A DNA stretch of 7,805 nt from GCA-2731375 sp046582635 (GTDB lineage Bacteria > Pseudomonadota > Alphaproteobacteria > GCA-2731375): NCBI GenBank assembly GCA_046582635.1, contig JAYGEA010000360.1, forward strand, positions 1 to 7,805. The letters are read 5' to 3'. Below the pieces are notes generated by a model. It saw nothing but the letters and a program-made list of their open reading frames with translations, had not been told where the DNA came from and did no database searches. The position numbers and the translations under genes are program-made. Of the stretch, positions 1-6,611 are shown piece by piece. Within the stretch, counting starts at the first letter, position 1. Each line of letters starts with the position of its first letter.

Positions 1-235
1 AGGCCGCGCCCAATTGGTTGGGGCCGTCGCACATGGTGTAGAGCATGCCTTCGGCTGGCTCGTACCGGGCCACGCCGCTTTCAAACAGGCCAACGGCGTT
101 GGGGGCATGGGTTAACCGCGCCACGCCATAGGCGGTAATGGGCAGGCGCATGCCGACGAAGATGCGTTCGCCATCGGCGATTTGCCGGGCGGCGGCGATG
201 ATCATTAATTCCTGTGTGGAATAATCTTGGGTCAT
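1..235 (-). CDS. CoA-transferase family I, subunit B (partial, N-terminal 78 residues)
   Basis: This is the beginning of the beta subunit of a family I CoA-transferase, of the glutaconate CoA-transferase (GctB) or 3-oxoacid type. Such enzymes move CoA between acyl-CoA and a free carboxylic acid in the cytoplasm. The visible part begins MTQDYSTQELMIIAAARQI, then has a GERIFVGMRLP segment (residues 22-32) and F-E-S-G at 51-54. Glu52 of this motif lies where the catalytic Glu of GctB (Glu54 in Acidaminococcus) is found; that equivalence is my alignment by eye. The ATG at 235 lies 4 bp after the stop codon of the A subunit and has GGAG 7 nt upstream, inside the end of that gene, so the two are co-transcribed and probably translationally coupled. 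The gene continues beyond base 1. Substrate cannot be read from this fragment. Confidence 0.85.
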   Translation of the reverse strand, partial: MTQDYSTQELMIIAAARQIADGERIFVGMRLPITAYGVARLTHAPNAVGLFESGVARYEPAEGMLYTMCDGPNQLGAA

Positions 236-239
236 TGCT

Positions 240-1184
240 TTACTCCGTCGCGTAGTTGGCGGGGGCGGAGGGCACATCGCCCAAAATGCGTAACTCTTCC
301 AGCTCGCCGCCCAACTTGGCGCGGTAGGCTTCGTGATCGGCCAGATCGCGCACCCACTCGTCGCACCAGCGCTCGAAGCCCTCGGGGTCGCGGGTTTCCT
401 TGTGGTAGTGATGGAAAAAGGCGTTGTCCCGCCGCCATTTGCCGATCAAGGGTGCGGGATGACAGCCCGCCGGCACATGACAGACCGCATCGACGCCGAA
501 GCCGGGGATCAGCACCCGGCTGGGATCGGAGGCAATGACCTCCGGCTCGACAATCTCGTCCGCCAGCACGATGATCTTGTTGGCGGCGATGGAGGCTTCC
601 TGGGTCAGGCCGGTGGAGCCCCAGATGTGGGAATTGCCCGCCTTGTCGGCCCGCTGCACCACTAAAAAGGCCACATCGGGTTTCAGGGCCGGGATCAGGG
701 CCACGGGCTCGCCGGTATAGGGATCTTCCGCCAACCTGATGTCCTGGTTCGATTTCATGATGTCCGACCCCAGAATGGTTTTGACCGGCACATAGGACAG
801 GCCGTAGGCGCCGGCGAAAAACGCCATGCCGATGGTGAAGTTGGAATAATCATTGATCTTGATGGGATGGGGCAGGCCCTTTTCCGCCGCGCGGCGGAAA
901 TTATGCCCCATGCCGCCCGAAACATTGCCGACCCAGGCGCCGGTGACCTCCCGGACGCAACCGGCCCCGATCAGCATGTCGGTGGAAATGTCCGAGATCG
1001 GCGCGATCATGGTCAACTCGCGCCGGCCCTGGCGGATCAATTCGTGGGTCGCGGCAAACGGCACCGCGTTCTCCAACGCCGCGCCCAGCACGATCTTGCA
1101 GCCATCCTGCACGTGGGTCGAAACCGCCTCCGCCAGGCTCATGAATTTGTGATGATTGATAGGCTCAACTCCCGAAGGGCACAA
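240..1184 (-). CDS. CoA-transferase family I, subunit A (GctA-like)
   Basis: This is the alpha subunit that pairs with the B subunit directly downstream to form a cytoplasmic CoA-transferase. The family is recognised from KFMSLAEAV, the PFAATHELIRQGRRELT segment, the GAGCVREVTGAWVGN segment, and later DVAFLVVQRADKAGN and GFGVDAVCHVPAGCHPAP. The last is typical of GctA-like proteins, where the C-terminal part precedes a short helical tail. The length is about 300-314 residues, usual for the family. The start is uncertain. The longest reading begins at TTG 1184, without a Shine-Dalgarno sequence. ATG 1142 also lacks one and would remove the K-F residues usually kept before MSLAEAV. A good GGGAG at 1173-1169 points instead to ATC 1160. 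The related hydrolase IpdAB, of steroid ring cleavage, belongs to the same superfamily, so a hydrolytic role is an alternative. Confidence 0.88.
   Translation of the reverse strand: MCPSGVEPINHHKFMSLAEAVSTHVQDGCKIVLGAALENAVPFAATHELIRQGRRELTMIAPISDISTDMLIGAGCVREVTGAWVGNVSGGMGHNFRRAAEKGLPHPIKINDYSNFTIGMAFFAGAYGLSYVPVKTILGSDIMKSNQDIRLAEDPYTGEPVALIPALKPDVAFLVVQRADKAGNSHIWGSTGLTQEASIAANKIIVLADEIVEPEVIASDPSRVLIPGFGVDAVCHVPAGCHPAPLIGKWRRDNAFFHHYHKETRDPEGFERWCDEWVRDLADHEAYRAKLGGELEELRILGDVPSAPANYATE
1158..1173 (-). promoter_or_regulatory. Shine-Dalgarno of CoA-transferase A subunit facing an ATC codon
   Basis: On the minus strand GGGAG (1173-1169) is followed after 8 nt by ATC-AAT (1160-1155). This is ideal spacing for initiation, and homologues commonly begin with a Met-Asn-Lys-Phe-Met-Ser-Leu-like N terminus that fits here. 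No ATG or GTG is present at this place. Either ATC is used as a very weak start, or translation begins at ATG 1142 or TTG 1184 with poor signals. Confidence 0.4.
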
Positions 1185-1185
1185 A

Positions 1186-1233
1186 AATTACGACATGACC
1201 GGGCAATCTCTCAATTGACCGGGCAATAGTCAA
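1186..1233 (-). promoter_or_regulatory. Candidate promoter for the CoA-transferase operon
   Basis: On the minus strand TTGACT (1233-1228) matches the -35 consensus at 5 of 6 positions and is followed after 17 nt by GAGATT (1210-1205), a weak -10 (3 of 6). A second option is TTGAGA (1214-1209) with CGTAAT (1192-1187) after 16 nt. Both lie within the tandem repeat described separately, so a bound regulator would interfere with or recruit polymerase here. The assignment is by eye only. Confidence 0.35.
1196..1227. repeat. Tandem 12-bp direct repeat, probable operator
   Basis: TGACCGGGCAAT occurs exactly twice, at 1196-1207 and 1216-1227, with start points 20 bp apart, close to two helical turns, so both copies face the same side of the DNA. 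It lies between divergently transcribed genes and overlaps the candidate promoter of the CoA-transferase operon. Two identical same-phase half-sites are typical of a regulator binding as a dimer or in tandem. The protein is not encoded in the window. Confidence 0.55.
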
Positions 1234-1283
1234 ATGGCGGTTCTGAATTAATGCGGTATATGTGTCGGCAGAGCAAAAATTTC

Positions 1284-1303
1284 AGAGGGTTATTTTCACG
1301 ATG
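1284..1303 (+). promoter_or_regulatory. Ribosome binding site deciding the hydrolase start
   Basis: AGAGGG at 1284-1289 stands 11 nt before ATG 1301. The upstream in-frame GTG at 1262 has no purine-rich sequence at a suitable distance, so the shorter protein is preferred. The spacing is slightly long, which keeps some doubt. Confidence 0.55.
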
Positions 1304-2206
1304 TCCGATGACGGTCGACCGCCCACCCCCGATTGGTTTCGCCGCGCTATTGATATGCCGACCCAATCCCATTTCGTGGACGTGGACGGCTGCCGCATTC
1401 ATTATCTGACCTGGTTCGAGGGCCCGGCCGCCAGGCACGATGACCGGCCCGGCCTGTTTTTCGTGCATGGCGGCGGCGCGCACGCCAACTGGTGGCGCTT
1501 CATCGCGCCATTCTTTGCGGAAAGCCACCGGGTAGCGGCGATTGATCTTTCCGGCATGGGCGACAGTGGGCGGCGCGAAGATTATTTGCCCGAGACCTGG
1601 GCCAAGGAAATTGGCACTGTTTTGGAAGACGGCGGGTTGGGCCTGTTGCCCCTGGTCGTCGGCCACAGTTTCGGCGGCCTGATGACAATGAAATATGGCG
1701 CCGAGCATGGCGCGAAGTTGTCGGGCGCGGTTATTGTGGATTCCCCCGTGCAGGACCCGGACGGCGATGCCATCCCGAAGCCGCCGGAATCCAAAAAGAA
1801 CGGTCAGAAGTTTTATCCCGATCAGGCGAGCGCACGAGCCCGTTTTCGCCTGATGCCGCCGCAGAATTGTGAGAATACTTATATCACCGACTACATCGCC
1901 CGCACCTCGATCACAGAGACGGAACAGGGATGGACCTGGAAATTCGATCCCGACGTCATGGGCTCCCGCCGCTTCGGCGAACCCTATAATGAAGAGCTGC
2001 GTGCCCTGAATTGCCGCGCCGCCCTGATATACGGCGCAAACAGCGCCCTCGTCACCCGTCGCACGGCGGCCTATATGTCAAAGCTGATGGGCTCAAGCGC
2101 GCCCCTGGTGGAAATCCCTGAGGCCCATCACCACGTCATGCTGGACCAGCCCCTGGCCTTCGTCGCCGCGTTGCGGGCCATTCTGGATGGCTGGTCGCGC
2201 AGCTAG
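1301..2206 (+). CDS. alpha/beta hydrolase
   Basis: This is a soluble, cytoplasmic alpha/beta-fold hydrolase of 301 residues, the usual size for the family, without a signal peptide or membrane segment. The oxyanion-hole loop HGGG (56-59) follows the strand GLFFV. The nucleophile elbow GHSFGG (121-126) places the catalytic Ser at 123. The final EAHHHVMLDQP segment (274-284) carries the catalytic His. The acid is less clear; Asp147 in IVDSPV, after strand 6, is a candidate. The ATG at 1301 is chosen over an in-frame GTG at 1262 because AGAGGG lies 11 nt upstream and family members begin with the PPTPDWFRRA segment near the N terminus. In catabolic clusters these enzymes hydrolyse esters, lactones or C-C bonds of ring-cleavage products; which one applies here is not visible. 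The gene is divergent from the CoA-transferase operon and its stop overlaps that of the following convergent gene. Confidence 0.85.
   Translation: MSDDGRPPTPDWFRRAIDMPTQSHFVDVDGCRIHYLTWFEGPAARHDDRPGLFFVHGGGAHANWWRFIAPFFAESHRVAAIDLSGMGDSGRREDYLPETWAKEIGTVLEDGGLGLLPLVVGHSFGGLMTMKYGAEHGAKLSGAVIVDSPVQDPDGDAIPKPPESKKNGQKFYPDQASARARFRLMPPQNCENTYITDYIARTSITETEQGWTWKFDPDVMGSRRFGEPYNEELRALNCRAALIYGANSALVTRRTAAYMSKLMGSSAPLVEIPEAHHHVMLDQPLAFVAALRAILDGWSRS
2203..2206. other. Shared stop codons of two convergent genes (CTAG)
   Basis: The plus-strand hydrolase ends in TAG at 2204-2206 and the minus-strand molybdenum hydroxylase ends in TAG at 2205-2203. The palindrome CTAG therefore ends both. There is no intergenic space, so any terminator for either transcript must lie inside the other coding region. 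Confidence 0.95.
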
Positions 2207-4467
2207 TCGTCCCCTTCCAATGCCGCCAAAACCTTGGGCGGCGACATGGGCAGATCATCCAGGCGCAGGCCGACGGCGTCTTGAATGGCGTTGGCCACCG
2301 CCGCCATGGGCGGCGCGATGGGCACTTCGCCAACCCCGCGCACGCCGTGGGGGTGGGCATCGTTGGGGACCTCCACCACCACCGTGTCGATCATCGGCAG
2401 GTCGGAGGCGATGGGCATGCGGTAATCCAGGAAGCCGGGGTTTTCCAGCTGTCCGTCCGCATCGTAGATATATTCCTCGTTCAGGGCCCAGCCGACGCCT
2501 TGGGCCACGCCGCCCTGGATCTGCCCTTCCACATAGCTGGGATGAATGGCCCGGCCGGCGTCCTGGATTGCGGTGTAGCGGATGATATCGACCCGCCCGG
2601 TGTCCCGGTCCACCTCCACATCGCAGATATGGGTGGCGAAGGCCGGGGCCGCACCCTGGGCGTTGATGGAGACCTGGCCATTGATGGGGCCGCCGGTGGC
2701 ATTGGCCTGGGCGGCCAGCTCAGCCAGGGACAGCGGTTCGAACTCACCGGCGTTGGTGCCGGCGGGCCGGGCCTCGCCATCTTTCCAGACCACCGCCTCC
2801 ACATCGATATCCCAGATCTTGGCGGCGCGGTCGCGCAGGGTATCGATGACCTTGTTGGTGACATCCGTCACCGCCATGCCGGCGGCGAAGGTTACGCGGC
2901 TGCCGCCCGTGGTGGCCGAAATGCCGATCGAATTGGTATCGCCGATCTGGGCCCGAACCAAATTGTAATCAATGCCCAGCATTTGCGCCGCGATGTTGAC
3001 CATGGAGGCGCGGCTGCCGCCAATGTCCGGGTGCCCGGTGATGACGGTGACGGTGCCGTCCTCGTTGATGTTCAGTTGCGCACTGGACTCCCCGCCCACA
3101 TTGAACCAGAAGCCGCAGGCAACGCCCCGCCCCTGGTTCGGCCCCAGGGGGGCGGAATAGTGGGGATGCTCCTTGGCCGCTTCCAGGGTTTCCACGAAGC
3201 CGATTTTCTTGAAAGTGGGCCCGTAGGCCGCTTTCGAGCCTTCCTTGGCGGCGTTCGCCAGGCGGAATTCAACCGGGTCGATACCCAGTTCGTCGGCCAG
3301 CTCGTCCATCGTCGTTTCCACCGCATGGGCCGCGATGGGAGAGCCGGGCGCCCGGTAGGCATTGGATTTGGGCCGGTTCATGACCACGTCGATGCCGACT
3401 GTCTCCACATTCTCGATGTCATAGGGGGCAAAGGCGCACATGGCCGCGGGCCGCGCGGGCGCGCCCGGAAAGGCGCCGGCCTGAAAGCGGAAGGTGGCCG
3501 ACCCGGCGGTGATCCTGCCGTCCTTGGTGGCGCCGATCTTGACACTGTTCCACGAGCCCGAGGTGGGCCCCGTGGCGCGGAAGACTTCCTCCCGGCTCAT
3601 CACCATCTTGACCGGGGCGCCGGATTTCCGCGCCAGCACCATGGCCAGGGGTTCCAGATAGACAATGGTCTTGCCGCCGAAGCCGCCGCCGATCTCCGTC
3701 GGGATGGCGCGGATGTCGGCCACGGACATGCCGGTCAGCTTGGCGGTGGCGTTGCGCACCATGAAGTGGCCCTGGCTGCTGCTCCAGATCGTGGCCTGGC
3801 CGTCCTGGGCCAGGCTGACCAGGCAGGCGTGGGGTTCGATATAGCCCTGGTGAATGGGTTTGGTGCGATAGGTGCGTTCCACGATGACGTCGGCGGCGGC
3901 AAAGCCCGCGTCGAGATCGCCGATCTTGAATTCCAGGCGGTTGGCGATGTTCGAGGCCACTTCGGGCTTCGGCGTCACGCCGCCCGTGCGCAGGAAATCG
4001 TGCAGTATCGGGGCATCCGCCCGCATGGCCTCCTCCACGTCGATAACATGGGGCAGGATTTGGTATTCGACCTCGATCAAGGCCAGGGCGTCCCGGGCAA
4101 TCCGCGACGAGGTGGCCGCCACGGCGGCGACAGCGTGGCCGGCGTACAGGACTTTGTCCCGGGCCATGACATTGCGCGAGACAAAGCGCATGTCGGCGGG
4201 CCCGACCATCAGCGGTTTGTCTAGGGGAATATCCGCCAGGTCATCGCCGCGCATCACCGCGCGGACGCCGGGCAGGGCGGCGGCCTTGTCCAGGTTTATG
4301 GAGGTGATGATCGCGTGCGGATGGGGGCTGCGCAAAACCTTGCCCCACAACATGCCCGGTTGGGTAAAATCGGCGCCAAATGTCGCCCGCCCCGTGACCT
4401 TGTCCGCCCCGTCCGGGCGAATGGTCCGCTTGCCGATCCAATTGTTGTCTGAAACCTTGATGTCCAT
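2203..4467 (-). CDS. Xanthine dehydrogenase family molybdopterin-binding large subunit
   Basis: This is the catalytic large subunit of a molybdenum hydroxylase, which hydroxylates a C-H bond of an aldehyde, purine, heterocycle or similar substrate using water as oxygen donor. Its 754 residues are the normal length. The N-terminal a/b hammerhead domain (about 18-140) starts near GADKVTGRATFGADF. The molybdopterin-binding domains follow: first part about 165-400 with EIGGGFGGKT (258-267) and AYRAPGSP (370-377), second part about 430-735 with GGSRVTFAAGMAV (521-533). RGVGEVP (710-716) holds Glu714, the expected catalytic base. AYRAPGSP differs from AYRCSFR of form I CO dehydrogenase, so CO oxidation is unlikely. 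There is no Tat signal. ATG 4467 has GAGGAG 9 nt upstream and lies 33 bp after the LLM oxidoreductase gene, so they form an operon. The genes for the 2Fe-2S and FAD partner subunits are not adjacent, which is unusual. The substrate is unknown. Confidence 0.93.
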   Translation of the reverse strand: MDIKVSDNNWIGKRTIRPDGADKVTGRATFGADFTQPGMLWGKVLRSPHPHAIITSINLDKAAALPGVRAVMRGDDLADIPLDKPLMVGPADMRFVSRNVMARDKVLYAGHAVAAVAATSSRIARDALALIEVEYQILPHVIDVEEAMRADAPILHDFLRTGGVTPKPEVASNIANRLEFKIGDLDAGFAAADVIVERTYRTKPIHQGYIEPHACLVSLAQDGQATIWSSSQGHFMVRNATAKLTGMSVADIRAIPTEIGGGFGGKTIVYLEPLAMVLARKSGAPVKMVMSREEVFRATGPTSGSWNSVKIGATKDGRITAGSATFRFQAGAFPGAPARPAAMCAFAPYDIENVETVGIDVVMNRPKSNAYRAPGSPIAAHAVETTMDELADELGIDPVEFRLANAAKEGSKAAYGPTFKKIGFVETLEAAKEHPHYSAPLGPNQGRGVACGFWFNVGGESSAQLNINEDGTVTVITGHPDIGGSRASMVNIAAQMLGIDYNLVRAQIGDTNSIGISATTGGSRVTFAAGMAVTDVTNKVIDTLRDRAAKIWDIDVEAVVWKDGEARPAGTNAGEFEPLSLAELAAQANATGGPINGQVSINAQGAAPAFATHICDVEVDRDTGRVDIIRYTAIQDAGRAIHPSYVEGQIQGGVAQGVGWALNEEYIYDADGQLENPGFLDYRMPIASDLPMIDTVVVEVPNDAHPHGVRGVGEVPIAPPMAAVANAIQDAVGLRLDDLPMSPPKVLAALEGDD

Positions 4468-4500
4468 CGCCCGCGTCTCCTCTATGCTTTTCTTTGCAGT

Positions 4501-5457
4501 CTATACCAGCGGCACGACGCCCGTGGCGAATTCTTCCATGCGGTCGAGCATTTCGTTCAGATCGTTGGCGACCAGGTTCATGATCATGGACGTGGTGCCG
4601 GCCTGGGCAAAGGCGTTGATATCCTCGGCCCGCTGTTGGGCGCTGCCGGTGCAGATCAGGCGGCCGCCGTCAATGTGCGTCTGTTCCACGGCGGAATGGA
4701 AGGCGCAGTTGTAAGCCAGGCCGATGGAGGCGGGATCGCGGCCGGCCTCTTCCGCCAGGCTGTGCAGGCGGGCGACGCGGGTTTTATAGGTTTCAAGCGT
4801 ATCCATGCGGAATTTCGGGTTGGAGCCAAAGGGGTACCACACATCGCCCAGGGCCACGGTGCGGCGCATGGCGGGGGCGCTTTCGCCGCCGATCCAGATG
4901 GGCGGGTGGGGGTCTTGCACCGGTTTTGGATCCATGCCGATTTTGTCGAATTTTACAAAGTCGCCGTCATAGACCGGGCGCCGTTCGGTCCAGACCGCCT
5001 TGATGGCGGCAATATATTCATTGGTCACCTGGCCGCGGGCCTCAAAGGGCGGCAGGCCCAAAGCCTCGAACTCTTCCCGCATCCAGCCGGCACCGCAACC
5101 GAACGTGATGCGGCCATCGGTCAATTGATCCAGAGTGGCCAGGGATTTGGCCATGAACAGTGGGTTACGATGGGGCACCACGGTGACGGAGGTCAACAGC
5201 CGGATTTTGGAGGTGATGCCGGCCAACCATGACAGCAGGGTGAACTGCTCCATGCATTCCACATCACCCCCTTCGGACCAGGGGAAATCGCCGGTCTCGG
5301 AATAGGGATAAGAGGAGTCGATCTCCGTCGGCACCACAATATGGTCTGACACGGTCAGGTATTCGTAACCCAGTTCCTCGGCCCGCGCGGCCAGGGTGCG
5401 GATGTTGGCGGAATTGGCCAGGGGCCCCCGGATTGGCATGCTGACACCGAATTTCAT
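4501..5457 (-). CDS. LLM-class (luciferase-like) oxidoreductase, probably F420-dependent
   Basis: This is a bacterial luciferase-like monooxygenase/reductase with a TIM-barrel fold, cytoplasmic, 318 residues. It fits the TIGR03619-type subgroup usually called F420-dependent: an N-terminal MKFGVSMP strand, YLTVSDHIVVP (33-43), VVPHRNPLFMAKSLATLDQL (93-112), GRITFGCGAGWMREEFEALG (115-134), and PPIWIGGESAPAMRR (185-199). The start ATG 5457 is chosen because GGGAG lies 6 nt upstream and the MKFG start is typical; an in-frame ATG at 5499 would add a 14-residue charged, unconserved tail. Whether the cofactor is F420 or FMN cannot be decided from the sequence; F420 needs synthesis genes elsewhere in the genome. 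It is the first gene of an operon with the molybdenum hydroxylase large subunit 33 bp downstream and is divergent from the cupin gene. Related enzymes oxidise or reduce alcohols, ketones and ring compounds; the substrate is unknown. Confidence 0.88.
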   Translation of the reverse strand: MKFGVSMPIRGPLANSANIRTLAARAEELGYEYLTVSDHIVVPTEIDSSYPYSETGDFPWSEGGDVECMEQFTLLSWLAGITSKIRLLTSVTVVPHRNPLFMAKSLATLDQLTDGRITFGCGAGWMREEFEALGLPPFEARGQVTNEYIAAIKAVWTERRPVYDGDFVKFDKIGMDPKPVQDPHPPIWIGGESAPAMRRTVALGDVWYPFGSNPKFRMDTLETYKTRVARLHSLAEEAGRDPASIGLAYNCAFHSAVEQTHIDGGRLICTGSAQQRAEDINAFAQAGTTSMIMNLVANDLNEMLDRMEEFATGVVPLV

Positions 5458-5475
5458 AGTTCTCTCCCTATCTCT
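5457..5475 (-). promoter_or_regulatory. Purine-rich ribosome binding site of the LLM oxidoreductase
   Basis: The minus-strand leader is an unusually long purine tract of AGAGAGATAGGGAGAGA type. Its GGGAG ends 6 nt before ATG 5457, which fixes the start over the more distant ATG 5499. Confidence 0.7.
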
Positions 5476-5479
5476 CTGT

Positions 5480-5532
5480 TTGCCCGATTGTACACCCAAG
5501 CCGGGCAGGTTAAGCTAGGATTTAATCTTAAC
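5480..5532. promoter_or_regulatory. Divergent promoter/operator region between LLM oxidoreductase and cupin
   Basis: The dyad GTTAAG (5509-5514) / CTTAAC (5527-5532) has a 12-bp AT-rich interior that includes TTTAAT (5521-5526), a 5-of-6 match to a plus-strand -10, though no good -35 is at the right distance. On the minus strand TACAAT (5492-5487) is a 5-of-6 -10 match suitably placed for the LLM operon. A second pair, TGCCCG (5481-5486) and CGGGCA (5502-5507), flanks that -10. The arrangement suggests a regulator controlling both directions; the site assignments are by eye. Confidence 0.4.
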
Positions 5533-5549
5533 TCAATGAGGATAGCATC

Positions 5550-5816
5550 ATGGATGAAGCGGCGTTTCGGGAAAAAATAAAACAAGACGGCTATGGCGAC
5601 GTCAGCGTCAGCGAATATGAGGCCGGCTATGCGCGGGATACCCATACCCATGATTTCGGCGCCTCCGTGCTGGTGATGGACGGCGAAATCTCAGTCACCC
5701 TGGAAGACGGCGTGGTGACCTGCCGCGCTGGCGATACCTTCTCGCTGGAGGCCAATATTCCCCATGCCGAAAGTGTCGGTGCCGAGGGCGTCCGCCTTCT
5801 CGCCGCAAGGAAGTAA
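5550..5816 (+). CDS. Small single-domain cupin protein
   Basis: This is an 88-residue cytoplasmic cupin, about one beta-barrel. Cupin motif 1 is seen as THTHDFGASVLVMDG (31-45), with His32 and His34, and motif 2 as GDTFSLEANIPHAE (60-73), with His71. These three His residues could bind a metal. The Glu usually found in motif 1 is replaced (Ala38 or Ser39 at that place), as in many small cupins of this kind, so metal binding may be incomplete. ATG 5550 has GAGGA 7 nt upstream. The SDR gene starts 6 bp after the stop and its Shine-Dalgarno AAGGAAG overlaps the end of the cupin gene, so the two form a tightly coupled operon. Such cupins may act as small-molecule binders, isomerases or accessory proteins; the function here is not known. 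Confidence 0.85.
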   Translation: MDEAAFREKIKQDGYGDVSVSEYEAGYARDTHTHDFGASVLVMDGEISVTLEDGVVTCRAGDTFSLEANIPHAESVGAEGVRLLAARK

Positions 5817-5822
5817 AGCCAC

Positions 5823-6611
5823 ATGCAGTTCCAGGACAAGGTCGCCGTCGTTACGGGCGGTGCATCGGGGATCGGCGCGGCCTGTTGCCGGAATTTCGCC
5901 GCCCGCGGTGCCAAGGTGGTTGTGGCCGATCTGAATGGTGACGGCGCCAACGCGGTCGCGGCTGAATTCGGCGGCCTGGGCATCGGCTGCAACGTGGGCG
6001 ACGAGGGGGAGGTCGACGCCCTGGTCGCGAAAGTGGAAGAGGCCTATGGCCCGGTCGATATCCTGTTCAACAACGCGGGCATCAATTCGGGCCGTGAAAT
6101 CCTCAATACGGACCTCTCGGTCTGGGCCGATCAATGGCAGGTCAATCTCATGGCCCACGTCTATGCAGTGCGCGCCGTGCTGCCGGGGATGATCGAACGG
6201 GGTGCTGGCTATCTGCTGCACACTGCCTCCATGGCCGGCATTCTGATGTCCCACGGCAACCTGCCCTATACCGTATCCAAACATGCGGTGGTGGGCCTGG
6301 CGGAATATCTTGCCGTCACCCATCATCATCAGGGTATCCGGGTTTCCTTGCTGGCGCCCCTGGGCGTGCGCACGCCCATGTTGGGGGATACGGACAAACC
6401 CTTCGCCTCCAATGTCGCCGGACCCATCAAGGAACCCGAAGAAGTGGCCGAACAAGTCGTCAGTGCGGTGGAGGAAGAGCGCTTCCTGATCCTCACGGAC
6501 GAGATCGCGCAAACCTGGATGAACTTCAAGACCAATGATCTGGATCGCTGGCTCAAGGGCATGCGGCGGATGAACGACAAACTCGAAGCTCTCGGCGGCC
6601 GCGACCCATAG
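5823..6611 (+). CDS. Short-chain dehydrogenase/reductase (SDR)
   Basis: This is a classical SDR of 262 residues, a cytoplasmic NAD(P)H-dependent alcohol/ketone oxidoreductase. The Rossmann glycine motif TGGASGIG is at 11-18, Asp36 at the end of strand 2 favours NAD over NADP, and NNAG is at 83-86. The catalytic tetrad is Asn108, Ser136, Tyr149 and Lys153 (YTVSK). The usual Pro-Gly after strand 6 is changed to APLGVRTPM (178-186), so the segment before the substrate loop is slightly unusual, but all catalytic residues are present. ATG 5823 is preceded by AAGGAAG with 9 nt spacing. It is the second gene of the cupin operon. The stop TAG lies at the beginning of a short tandem repeat. The substrate is unknown; with the neighbouring oxidoreductases a step in degradation of an organic compound is likely. 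Confidence 0.92.
   Translation: MQFQDKVAVVTGGASGIGAACCRNFAARGAKVVVADLNGDGANAVAAEFGGLGIGCNVGDEGEVDALVAKVEEAYGPVDILFNNAGINSGREILNTDLSVWADQWQVNLMAHVYAVRAVLPGMIERGAGYLLHTASMAGILMSHGNLPYTVSKHAVVGLAEYLAVTHHHQGIRVSLLAPLGVRTPMLGDTDKPFASNVAGPIKEPEEVAEQVVSAVEEERFLILTDEIAQTWMNFKTNDLDRWLKGMRRMNDKLEALGGRDP

Noticed and set aside
1211..1708. 165-residue minus-strand reading frame over the hydrolase start
   Set aside because: Antisense to the hydrolase N-terminal coding region and overlaps the regulatory repeat; no family resemblance seen.
3335..3360. CO dehydrogenase form I assignment of the large subunit
   Set aside because: The signature loop reads AYRAPGSP rather than AYRCSFR, so CO oxidation is not supported.
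2281..4224. Long 647-residue plus-strand reading frame
   Set aside because: It lies antisense to the molybdenum hydroxylase, which has clear family motifs, and its own protein is a Gly/Asp/His-rich sequence without recognisable domains; typical antisense frame in high-GC DNA.
3872..4714. 280-residue plus-strand reading frame
   Set aside because: Spans antisense to two well-supported genes and has low-complexity Ser/Arg/Ala composition.
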